Shown here: piece after piece, positions 24,726 to 31,010 of the stretch
Layout of the letters: each line of letters begins with the position of its first letter
How positions within the stretch are numbered: the first letter of the stretch is position 1
DNA from: a bacterium UBP2_UBA5202
GTDB lineage: Bacteria > Edwardsbacteria > AC1 > EtOH8
DNA length: 41,048 bases
Reading direction: 5' to 3'
NCBI GenBank assembly: GCA_002412795.1
Contig: DHVS01000027.1
Span: 1-41,048, forward strand
The notes under the pieces: model-generated
Seen by the model: only the letters and a program-made list of their open reading frames with translations
What the model was told of the DNA's origin: nothing
Databases searched by the model: none
Made by a program: the position numbers and the translations under genes

Positions 24726-24822
24726 TACCACTGAAACACCGAAGTATTGAAAACACGGAATAATTCCGTTAAACTTTATAATTTGATGAAATATTTTTCG
24801 TAAATTCCGTGTTTCCGTGGTA
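24726..24822. repeat. 97-bp element with 18-bp terminal inverted repeats (MITE-like)
   Basis: TACCACTGAAACACCGAA (24726-24743) and the reverse complement of 24805-24822 (TACCACGGAAACACGGAA) match at 16 of 18 positions. A second ACACGGAA copy lies inside (24753-24760). The interior is AT-rich and non-coding. The surrounding gap 24672-24968 holds this element, an AT-rich spacer and a terminator; no gene is seen in it. Confidence 0.6.
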
Positions 24823-24902
24823 AAAGAGAACTTGCCTGAACGTTTTTACCACAATCTATAAGTTTAACCCCGCCATATTTCAAAGTCAACAAAAAAATGA
24901 TG

Positions 24903-24938
24903 CAAAAAAGGCCTCTTCCGTGGAGGAAGGGCCTTTTT
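24903..24938 (-). terminator. Terminator of the Tol-Pal operon
   Basis: AAAAAAGGCC-TCTTCC-GTG-GAGGAA-GGGCCTTTTT forms a long stem with a small bulge and T runs on both strands. It lies about 30 bp after the stop of the last gene of the operon (24969). Confidence 0.75.
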
Positions 24939-24968
24939 CATTGATTTCTGCATTTTCCGGGAGAACCT

Positions 24969-25679
24969 TTATTTCAGCTTGTCACTGGCCAGGGCGGCTT
25001 CGGGGCTTTTGGGATATTTTTTTACCAGCAGTTGCCAGTATTGCCGGGCTTTGGCCTTGTCGCCCATCTCCTGAAGGCACAGGCCCATCTTATAAAGCGC
25101 GGCCGGTTCCTTGTCCTTGCCCGGATAGTTTCCCACCACTTTTTCAAACTCGGTCAAAGCCGGTTCGTATTTCTTTTGGGCGTAATACCCCTCGCCGATC
25201 CAGTACTGGGCGTTATCGGCCAGGTCGTGCTTGGGGAACCGCTTGAGGAACTCGTTGAACCCGGCCAAAGCCAGGTCGTAATTTCCCTTGGTGATGTCCA
25301 GGTATGAGGCGTCGTAAAGTTTCTTGGGATTGGTCTCGGACGGGACCTCAGCTTTCGGCTCCGGGGCCGGCCCCTTGGGGTCCGGCTGGTTGGGGCCGAT
25401 GGGCAGGGGCCGGTACTTGTTGTCCTCCTGCTGCTGCTCGGCGATGCTCCACTTCTCCCCGGCCGAGGCCGACAGGCTCCTCAGCTCGGCCCGCAGTTCG
25501 TAGATCATCCCCATCTGGATCTGGATCAGGCTGTCCATCACCGCGGTCCGGCGGTCGATCTTCTTCTCCCGCACCTCGATGGAATCCAGCTGATCGGTGA
25601 CCCGGATGTATTCCTTCTTCATCCCGCAGCCCATGAAGACAGCCAGGGATAGTGAGACCAAGAGCAATGATTTTTTCAT
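24969..25679 (-). CDS. ybgF: Tol-Pal cell-division coordinator CpoB/YbgF-like lipoprotein with TPRs
   Basis: 236 residues. Lipoprotein signal MKKSLLLVSLSLAVFMGC with Cys18. Residues 25-75 form a coiled coil (DQLDSIEVREKKIDRR, LIQIQMGMIYELRAEL), then a Pro-rich linker (PIGPNQPDPKGPAPEPKAE), then three TPRs (LYDASYLDITKGNYDLALAGF, AQYWIGEGYYAQKKYEPALTEF, ALYKMGLCLQEMGDKAKARQYW; each starts here within 20 residues or one more). This coil-linker-TPR order is that of CpoB/YbgF, which links Tol to peptidoglycan synthesis at division. E. coli CpoB is periplasmic and not lipidated; the lipobox here is a variation seen in other phyla. It is the last gene of the tol operon. Confidence 0.88.
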   Translation of the reverse strand: MKKSLLLVSLSLAVFMGCGMKKEYIRVTDQLDSIEVREKKIDRRTAVMDSLIQIQMGMIYELRAELRSLSASAGEKWSIAEQQQEDNKYRPLPIGPNQPDPKGPAPEPKAEVPSETNPKKLYDASYLDITKGNYDLALAGFNEFLKRFPKHDLADNAQYWIGEGYYAQKKYEPALTEFEKVVGNYPGKDKEPAALYKMGLCLQEMGDKAKARQYWQLLVKKYPKSPEAALASDKLK

Positions 25680-25758
25680 GATGTGTTTTTGAAATTATTG
25701 TTGTAAGATAAAAAAATGTCAAAGGGTTGTTGGTCTTCGTGGTTCCCGCTATTTTAAG

Positions 25759-25786
25759 TGATCCTGTCAATCATGTAAATCCTGTC
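25759..25786. repeat. GACAGGATTTACATGATTGACAGGAT-type repeat
   Basis: Between cpoB and pal the minus strand carries GACAGGATTT-ACATGATT-GACAGGAT. Two GACAGGAT blocks are spaced 18 bp apart. This kind of short repeat recurs between genes in many environmental genomes; only one copy is in the window. Confidence 0.5.
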
Positions 25787-25800
25787 TTTTCCGGGAAATA

Positions 25801-26304
25801 CTATTTGGCTACCGGAACGATCTCCACCCGGCGGTTCCTGGCCCAGCTGGCTTCATCGTTGCCTGCTACGGCGGGCTTTTCCTTGCCGAAGCTGACGGTG
25901 GACAGACGGGAGCGGCTGACCCCCAGGTTCTCCAGGTATTCCCGGACGGCGTTGGCCCGCTTTTCGCCCAGGGCCAGGTTGTATTCGGCCGTGCCCCGCT
26001 CGTCGCAGTGGCCTTCCAGCCTTAAGGCGACTTCGGGATAGCTGCGCAGCAGACCGCCGGCCTGGTTCAGCAAAGCCTTGCCCTCTTCGTTCAGGGAATA
26101 GGAATCAAAGGCGAAGAATATGGTCTTGAATTCTATCTTGGGCGCCGCCGGCTGGGTCTCGGCCGGCGGTGTGGCCACCGGAGCCGGGATAGAAACCTCC
26201 GGCTGCTTGATGGGTTCTTCCTGCTTCACGGTCTGTTTTTTGGTGCAGCCAAAACCAAGCGCCAGAACCAGGCACATTGCAATTACGGTAAAATATTTAT
26301 TCAT
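25801..26304 (-). CDS. pal: Peptidoglycan-associated lipoprotein Pal
   Basis: 167 residues. Lipoprotein signal up to LALGFGC (Cys20), a Pro-rich periplasmic linker, and an OmpA-like peptidoglycan-binding domain (55-167): FFAFDSYSLNEEGKALLNQ, LRLEGHCDERGTAEYN, LALGEKRANAVREYL and ARNRRVEIVPV. The Asp and Arg residues that hold diaminopimelate in Pal/OmpA domains are in NEEG..HCDERG..RNRRVE. It ties the outer membrane to the cell wall and binds TolB. Position and order in the operon (tolB upstream, cpoB downstream) are canonical. Confidence 0.95.
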   Translation of the reverse strand: MNKYFTVIAMCLVLALGFGCTKKQTVKQEEPIKQPEVSIPAPVATPPAETQPAAPKIEFKTIFFAFDSYSLNEEGKALLNQAGGLLRSYPEVALRLEGHCDERGTAEYNLALGEKRANAVREYLENLGVSRSRLSTVSFGKEKPAVAGNDEASWARNRRVEIVPVAK

Positions 26305-26409
26305 TGAACTCCTTTGGTTTTGTATTTAGACTAAAGATTAGTTTCAAGGGTTAAAGGAAGATAGATGTCATTATATAACAAATCCGCATTTTATTCAATC
26401 TGAAACACC

Positions 26410-27702
26410 CTACTGGACCGGGCCCCAGGCCGGCATGTACGAGCCGCCGTTGTTGGTAATGGCCTGCTGGGCGCTGCCGTCCCAGTGCATCCGCCAGATC
26501 TGGTGGCTGCCGGTGCGGCTGGAGGAAAAGCACAGGTGCAGGCCGTCCGGGGACCAGCTGGGGTCCTCGTTGTCGCCCTCGTAGGTCAGCTGGACGAAGT
26601 TGTCCCCGGTGATGTCTATGGTACAGACCTGGAATCTTCCGTCGATCCGGGAGACGAAGGCTATCTTGTCGCCCCGGGGGGACCAGCTGGGCGAGGTGTT
26701 GTAGCCGCCCTGGTAGGTCAGGCGCCTGATGTTGGCGCCTTCAGAATCCATGATATAAAGCTGGGGCGAGCCGGGCCGGTCGGAGTTGAAGACCAGTTCC
26801 CGGCCGTTAGGCGACCAGGAGGGCGAACAGTCTATGGCCCAGGAGTTGGTCAGGCGGCGCAGTTCCTTGGTTTCCGGTGACAGCAGGTAGATCTCGGCGT
26901 TACCATCCTTGGACAGGGTCAGGGCCAGGGACTTTCCGTCCGGGGACCAGGCCGGTGAGGTGTTAAGTCCCTCGGTCTGGGAGATGATGGCGGTCTGGCC
27001 GCTGGCCAGGTTCAAAGAAACAATGTCGGTGCGGTTGCGGTAGAATGATACGAAGGCCAGGGCCCCGCCGCCCGGCTGCCAGTCCGGCGAGATGTTGATG
27101 GAATTGAAATTGGTGAGGGCCCTTAAACCGCCGCCGTCGTAGTCGGCCAGCATCAGTTCCTTGTTTTTTCCGCTTTTCAGGCTGAAGGCTATCTTGGTGG
27201 AGGAGACGCCGTCCTCGCCGCTCAGGTTCTTGATGATCAGGTCGCTGGCGGCGTGGGCCGCGGCCCTTGAGCCGTCGGGTTCGAAGTCCTTGCTGAAGAC
27301 CTGGCGCTGGATGCCCAGGTCGAAGACCGATAGTTTAAGAATAACTTTCTTCTTTTCCTGTTTCAGCTCCGGGATCAGCACCTGCCTGGCCCCCAGCATC
27401 TGCCAGGCCCCGATATCCAGCCGGCCCTTCTTCAGCCCATAGCCTTCCAGCAATGACGGTGGATAGACCAGCTTGAAGTAAAGGGAAAAGGCCAGGTCGT
27501 CGCCGATGATTTCCAGCATCTTCTGGGCGTTAACTATAGCTTCTGGATGATCCTTGGCATCCTGGGCCTGCAAGGGCGCAATGCCCAGTTCCAACTGCCG
27601 CCGTTCCGAGGTGGAAAGTTTCAGGTAGACGTCCGCCCGGCCAAAAACATTCTGGCACAGTATTGTGGATAACAGAATAAGGAGAACGTATTTTATTTTC
27701 AT
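26410..27702 (-). CDS. tolB: Tol-Pal system beta-propeller protein TolB
   Basis: 430 residues. Signal peptide MKIKYVLLILLSTILCQNVFG, an N-terminal alpha/beta domain (25-165) with GIAPLQ near the start as in TolB, and a six-bladed propeller made of PD40/WD40-like repeats with the phrase SPxWSPDG (SPAWSPDGKSLALTLS, SPSWSPNGRELVFNS, SPSWSPRGDKIAFVS, DPSWSPDGLHLCFSS). It acts in the periplasm as the partner of Pal and TolA during outer-membrane constriction. The gap to pal (105 bp) shows no repeat or gene. Confidence 0.95.
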   Translation of the reverse strand: MKIKYVLLILLSTILCQNVFGRADVYLKLSTSERRQLELGIAPLQAQDAKDHPEAIVNAQKMLEIIGDDLAFSLYFKLVYPPSLLEGYGLKKGRLDIGAWQMLGARQVLIPELKQEKKKVILKLSVFDLGIQRQVFSKDFEPDGSRAAAHAASDLIIKNLSGEDGVSSTKIAFSLKSGKNKELMLADYDGGGLRALTNFNSINISPDWQPGGGALAFVSFYRNRTDIVSLNLASGQTAIISQTEGLNTSPAWSPDGKSLALTLSKDGNAEIYLLSPETKELRRLTNSWAIDCSPSWSPNGRELVFNSDRPGSPQLYIMDSEGANIRRLTYQGGYNTSPSWSPRGDKIAFVSRIDGRFQVCTIDITGDNFVQLTYEGDNEDPSWSPDGLHLCFSSSRTGSHQIWRMHWDGSAQQAITNNGGSYMPAWGPVQ

Positions 27703-27741
27703 ATCTTTTGTGAACTGTGTTTTGTTTTTCTACAATTGCCA

Positions 27742-27798
27742 AACCTCACCCTCGTTCCCTCCCCTCGAGGGGAGGGATGTCGGAAGACAGGGAGAGGT
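27742..27798 (-). repeat. REP-like palindromic element, copy 1
   Basis: Contains the perfect 20-bp palindrome CCCTCCCCTCGAGGGGAGGG (27757-27776), flanked by CCTCACCCTCGTT on one side and ATGTCGGAAGACAGGGAGAGG on the other. The same element in the same orientation lies at 28448-28504. It sits between the tolA-like and tolB genes. Confidence 0.7.
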
Positions 27799-27804
27799 CC
27801 GGCC

Positions 27805-28431
27805 TTACTTAACGTACTCAAACTCAAAATGCACCCCCAGGGTGGAAAGCTTCATCTCCTCGGGCAGCGGCGGAAATACTTTGGCCTCGTACACCGCCCG
27901 CAGGGCCGACTGATCGAAGATGGCGTCGCCGGAGGAGTTCTCGATCTTCACTTCCTGCAGTTTTCCGTTTTTGTCTATCCTAAAATAGATCAGGGCCCGC
28001 ACCGTCTCCCTTTTTCCCTGGTAGGGGTTGTTCCAGTTCTGGCTGATCTTGGACAGGATCAGCGCCAGGTAATAGGAATCGGACGGCACGCCGCCCTCGG
28101 AGGACAGGATCTTCATACCTTTGGGAAGCCCGGCGGTGCTGGTTTTTGGCGATGCCGTTTTGGCCGGTGCCGGGACCGGCTTTTTCTTTTCGGGCGGTTT
28201 CGCCTTCTTGGGGGCAGGTTCAGGTTTGATGTTCTCTTCCGGGATCTTAGGTTCTGCCATTTCCGGGGATTCCGCCGCCTCCGGCACCGGAGCCGGCAGC
28301 GAGACCAGATTGACCTTATAGACCTGGGGATAGATGGGCTTGGCCGACGCCTTCAGCACGTAGGAAGCGCCGAAGATGCCCAGCAGAAATGCCAGGTGAA
28401 TGAAGAATGATATGAAGAAGGCTTTTTTCAT
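27805..28431 (-). CDS. TolA/TonB-like energy-transducing protein
   Basis: 208 residues. An N-terminal transmembrane anchor (FFISFFIHLAFLLGIFGASYVL; His in the helix, as in TolA/TonB S-H-L-S motifs), a Pro/Lys/Glu-rich periplasm-spanning linker (about 50-100), and a TonB C-terminal-type domain (120-208) with LILSKISQNWNNPYQGK, ALIYFRIDKNGKLQEVKIENSSG and FDQSALRAV. In the operon it fills the TolA place, receiving proton-motive energy from TolQ and TolR and contacting TolB/Pal. Two direct copies of a REP-like palindrome flank the gene. Confidence 0.87.
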   Translation of the reverse strand: MKKAFFISFFIHLAFLLGIFGASYVLKASAKPIYPQVYKVNLVSLPAPVPEAAESPEMAEPKIPEENIKPEPAPKKAKPPEKKKPVPAPAKTASPKTSTAGLPKGMKILSSEGGVPSDSYYLALILSKISQNWNNPYQGKRETVRALIYFRIDKNGKLQEVKIENSSGDAIFDQSALRAVYEAKVFPPLPEEMKLSTLGVHFEFEYVK

Positions 28432-28447
28432 TTGTCAGGTTTTATTT

Positions 28448-28504
28448 GACCTCTCCCTGTTTCCCTCCCCTCGAGGGGAGGGATGCCGCAAGGCAAGGAG
28501 AGGT
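28448..28504 (-). repeat. REP-like palindromic element, copy 2
   Basis: The 20-bp palindrome CCCTCCCCTCGAGGGGAGGG (28463-28482) recurs with flanks CCTCTCCCTGTTT and ATGCCGCAAGGCAAGGAGAGG. It separates the inserted methyltransferase gene from the tolA-like gene. Confidence 0.7.
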
Positions 28505-28529
28505 TAAAAGTTCGCGTTAGCGGAAACAC

Positions 28530-29306
28530 TCATTTACTGCACACAACGCACAGCGTTTGCCCTTGGTTATTCTTCTGGTCGCTAAAGTCATAAAACAATT
28601 CCGGCTTGAAACCAGTTTCAGTTAAAAGCGCAAAATAATCTGCTTCCTGCAAAACCGGAGAAACAAAGGGACATTCCTCAAACCGCGTTGTGCCCTGCAA
28701 ATCGGTCATCCTATAACAGTATGTTCCATTTACCCGCTTTTTGTCATCCGACAATGTGAATTCCACTTTTCGTGATACCGTATGTCCGCTTGCGGGGTCG
28801 GGAAGCGGTTTTGACCAAGGCGTTCCTTTTTTGCCATCCGTAAAACCTGAAAGATCAAATCGCCTGACCGTCAGCAAAAATGCACCTTTGGGCAACAAAT
28901 GGTTGTGAACTGCTTTTAAACAAGATATTTGTTGTTCCCTGGTGCGAAGCTCGCGAAAAGAATTATCAGCAATAAATATCAAACCGTATTTCCGTTCAAG
29001 GTCGAAATCAGTTATGTCGCCTTTGACAAGCTTGATCCTGCTTTTTATTTCCGTTGGCAGTTTTTCTATATTGTCCCCGGCCACCGCAAGCATTTTGGCG
29101 GAAAGATCGATCCCGGCAACATCAAAACCGGCCTCGGCCAATTTTATTAATAAGCGGCCTGTGCCGCAGGCTAATTCCAGTATTGGGCCACCAGTTTTTT
29201 GAGCGTAGCCCTTATACCAACTGATCTCATCCTCATTTAACGGGCTGAAATGCTCGTAATCCCAGCCGAATAATTGGTATCGTTTAATATCTGCGTTCAT
29301 CTGCAT
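28530..29306 (-). CDS. Class I SAM-dependent methyltransferase inserted in the tol operon
   Basis: 258 residues. Motif I is ILELACGTGRLLIKLAEAG (SAM-binding, about 42-60), motif II VAGIDLSAKMLAVA, then VKGDITDFDLERKYGLIFIADNSF as the acidic loop and LPKGAFLLTVRRFDL as motif IV. It belongs to the small-molecule type methyltransferases; the acceptor is unknown. It lies between tolR and tolA, where no such gene belongs, is more AT-rich than the tol genes, and is bounded by repeats on both sides. Its first codons (MQMNADIK) lie inside an ATCTGCGTTCATCTGC-type repeat, so the start codon may come from that repeat; Met3 is an alternative start. A role in Tol function is unlikely. Confidence 0.85.
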   Translation of the reverse strand: MQMNADIKRYQLFGWDYEHFSPLNEDEISWYKGYAQKTGGPILELACGTGRLLIKLAEAGFDVAGIDLSAKMLAVAGDNIEKLPTEIKSRIKLVKGDITDFDLERKYGLIFIADNSFRELRTREQQISCLKAVHNHLLPKGAFLLTVRRFDLSGFTDGKKGTPWSKPLPDPASGHTVSRKVEFTLSDDKKRVNGTYCYRMTDLQGTTRFEECPFVSPVLQEADYFALLTETGFKPELFYDFSDQKNNQGQTLCVVCSK

Positions 29307-29349
29307 AATGGTTTAGTTAACCCTATAGACTGAGCCTGTCGAAGTCTCA
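29288..29349. repeat. ATCTGCGTTCATCTGC repeat followed by TTCGACAGGCTCA repeat
   Basis: Two repeat types abut at the boundary between tolR and the methyltransferase. ATATCTGCGTTCATCTGCAT (29288-29307) overlaps the first codons of the methyltransferase. ACTGAGCCTGTCGAAGTCTCA (29329-29349) ends on the tolR stop codon, so the TGA of tolR is the end of this repeat read on the minus strand. Confidence 0.6.
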
Positions 29350-29757
29350 TTTTCCTAATTTGGGTTCTGTTACCAGCCCTAAATTTGTGACCTTCAGCTC
29401 CTTCAGCTGCCCTATCACCTCCACCACCAGCCCGTAGGGCACAGTCTTGTCGGCCTTCAGGTAGACCGGCTGGTTGGGATTGGATGCCAGCATCCCTTTG
29501 ACCACTTTGGGAAACGCGCTCTGGGAAACTGTCTGGTTGGAGACGATGATCTTGCCCCCCGAGGTCAAAGTGATGGTCAGGCCTTCCTCCGCCTGGGGCT
29601 TGGTGGATTCCGACTTGGGCAGGGCCACGTCCACTCCGGAGCGCATCATGGGCGCGGTGATCATGAACACTATCAGCAGCACCATGCAGACATCGATCAA
29701 ATTGGTGATGTTGATGGCCGCCAGCGGCGGCAGGCTGTAACGCTCGCGGCGCATCAT
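29347..29757 (-). CDS. tolR: TolR/ExbD-family biopolymer transport protein
   Basis: 136 residues. One transmembrane helix (about 18-37, INITNLIDVCMVLLIVFMIT) with the essential Asp in NLIDV, then a periplasmic domain ending VVEVIGQLKELKVTNLGLVTEP, typical of ExbD/TolR. It works with TolQ to harness the proton gradient for TolA. Overlaps tolQ as ATGA. Its stop lies on the edge of a TTCGACAGGCTCA repeat. Confidence 0.92.
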   Translation of the reverse strand: MMRRERYSLPPLAAINITNLIDVCMVLLIVFMITAPMMRSGVDVALPKSESTKPQAEEGLTITLTSGGKIIVSNQTVSQSAFPKVVKGMLASNPNQPVYLKADKTVPYGLVVEVIGQLKELKVTNLGLVTEPKLGK

Positions 29758-30437
29758 TTTCCTCCGTAGACCGAGTGCATCCTGAGGTCGCCCAAAAATT
29801 CCGAGGACAGGTTCTCCATCTCCATTGTCATCTGGCGGATGTTGGTGCTGAATGCGTTGTAGGCCATGGAGGCCGGTATGGCCACCACCAGCCCGGTGAT
29901 GGTGGTCACCAGGGCCTCGGCGATGCCGGGGGCCACCACCTGAATGCTGGTGGAGCCGAAGTTCTTGATGTCGATGAAGGCGATCATGATCCCCCAGACC
30001 GTTCCCAGCAGGCCCATCAGCGGGGAGATGCTGGTGATGGAGGCCAGCGAGATCAGCCGGCTGCTTAAGGTTTCGGCCTGCTGGCCGATGGCCCGCTCCA
30101 TTGCCGCCTGGATGTTGGGCAGCACCTCCAGGGGGAACGAGACCTGCTCGCCGCCCGAGAGCCGCTGGGCCTCGGCTAGGCCCTCGGCCAGCACCGCAAA
30201 ATCGGGGGAATCGGGGTTGCCGGCCTTGAACGGATCGTTGAAGGTCTTCCGTTGGCGAAAGACCTCCAGGAATATCTTGTTGGCCCGGCGCATTTTCTTA
30301 TACTGGCGGTGCTTGAATATTATCACCGTCCAGGAATAGATGGACAGGTAAACCAGCGCGAACATGATCAGGTTGGTGAAGACGTCGTATCCCAGCATCA
30401 GGCCCCAGACGGAGCCCTTGGCAAAAGTGTGGAACAT
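29754..30437 (-). CDS. tolQ: TolQ/ExbB-family proton channel protein
   Basis: 227 residues with three membrane helices: about 17-40 (YDVFTNLIMFALVYLSIYSW), 133-158 (SITSISPLMGLLGTVWGIMI, the highly conserved GLLGTVWGIM segment) and 175-197 (GIAEALVTTITGLVVAIPAS). These are the signatures of MotA/TolQ/ExbB channels, which form the pentamer around TolR. It is the first gene of the tol operon here, with GGAG nine bases before the ATG. YbgC, often upstream, is absent. Confidence 0.94.
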   Translation of the reverse strand: MFHTFAKGSVWGLMLGYDVFTNLIMFALVYLSIYSWTVIIFKHRQYKKMRRANKIFLEVFRQRKTFNDPFKAGNPDSPDFAVLAEGLAEAQRLSGGEQVSFPLEVLPNIQAAMERAIGQQAETLSSRLISLASITSISPLMGLLGTVWGIMIAFIDIKNFGSTSIQVVAPGIAEALVTTITGLVVAIPASMAYNAFSTNIRQMTMEMENLSSEFLGDLRMHSVYGGK

Positions 30438-30484
30438 GAAGAGATTCTCCGAGTTTATTTAATTGATAATTTTTTCATGAGTGC

Positions 30485-30563
30485 GGTGGCTTCGACAGGC
30501 TCAGCCACCGACAAACCAGGCTCAGCCACCGACAAACCAGGATCAGCCACCGACAAACCAGGC
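30485..30563. repeat. TTCGACAGGCTCA hairpin followed by three 21-bp tandem copies
   Basis: GGTGGCT-TCGACAGGCTC-AGCCACC (30485-30509) forms a perfect 7-bp stem. From 30501 the unit TCAGCCACCGACAAACCAGG plus one base is repeated three times without spacers (30501-30563), and a partial fourth copy begins at 30564. It lies between tolQ and the disrupted GIY-YIG gene; the gap 30438-30563 has nothing else. Confidence 0.7.
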
Positions 30564-30929
30564 TCAGCCATCATCTCCGGTTGTTGAGCTGCCAGACTGA
30601 GCTTGCCGAAGCCTTGTCGAAACAACCGGTTCTTTATACTTCCCAAACTGCGTATAATTTTTAGCCAGCAGGGGCAGTTTATTCTTGTTCCCCTCAATCA
30701 ACGCTTTCTTCTATGCATGGCTCCAGCCTTGCACCTGCTTTTCCCGGTAAAATGCTTCATCAATCCTGGTATACGCTTCGTAATAAACCAATCGGACCGG
30801 ATGTTTCTTCCTCGTGTAGTTTGCCCCAAGCAAATTATCGTGTTCGCTCAATCTCTTTTCCAGATCCTTTGTGCTTCCGGTATAATAACTGCCGTCTGCA
30901 CATTGCAAAATGTACATATAACCTTTCAT
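30564..30929 (-). pseudogene. GIY-YIG endonuclease-domain gene interrupted by an in-frame TAG
   Basis: The frame opens MKGYMYILQCADGSYYTGST, a GIY-YIG-type start with YMYIL and YYTGST, then KDLEKRLSEHDN, GANYTRKKHPVRLVYYE and EAFYREKQVQGWS, matching small UvrC-like single-domain GIY-YIG proteins. An in-frame TAG at 30711-30713 stops it after GWSHA. The same frame then continues with KKALIEGNKNKLPLLAK, exactly the usual continuation (GWSRxKKxALIEG), to a TGA at 30564-30566. So the gene is intact except for one amber codon; the tail after FGKYKEP is encoded by repeat DNA. It could be a pseudogene, a shorter functional protein (72 residues) or an amber suppression case. Confidence 0.75.
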
Positions 30930-30981
30930 AATCACACCAACTCAATTCATTCATTTCATTCATTTCTTGTCTCCCCCGGGC

Positions 30982-31010
30982 ACTGAGCCTGCCGAAGTGA
31001 CCGGCTCAGT
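30982..31010. repeat. TTCGGCAGGCTCA-type hairpin at the recN stop
   Basis: ACTGAGCC (30982-30989) and GGCTCAGT (31003-31010) pair around TGCCGAAGTGACC. The recN stop codon (31006-31008) lies in the stem. It belongs to the same family as 29329-29349 and 30485-30509. Confidence 0.65.

Noticed and set aside
30485..30563. CRISPR-like tandem repeats
   Set aside because: The 21-bp copies are contiguous with no spacers, there are only three, and no cas gene is present.
30455..30697. An 80-codon minus-strand frame with repeated AEPGLSV
   Set aside because: It is a translation of the 21-bp tandem repeat and the TTCGACAGGCTCA hairpin, not a protein family, and overlaps the GIY-YIG remnant in another frame.
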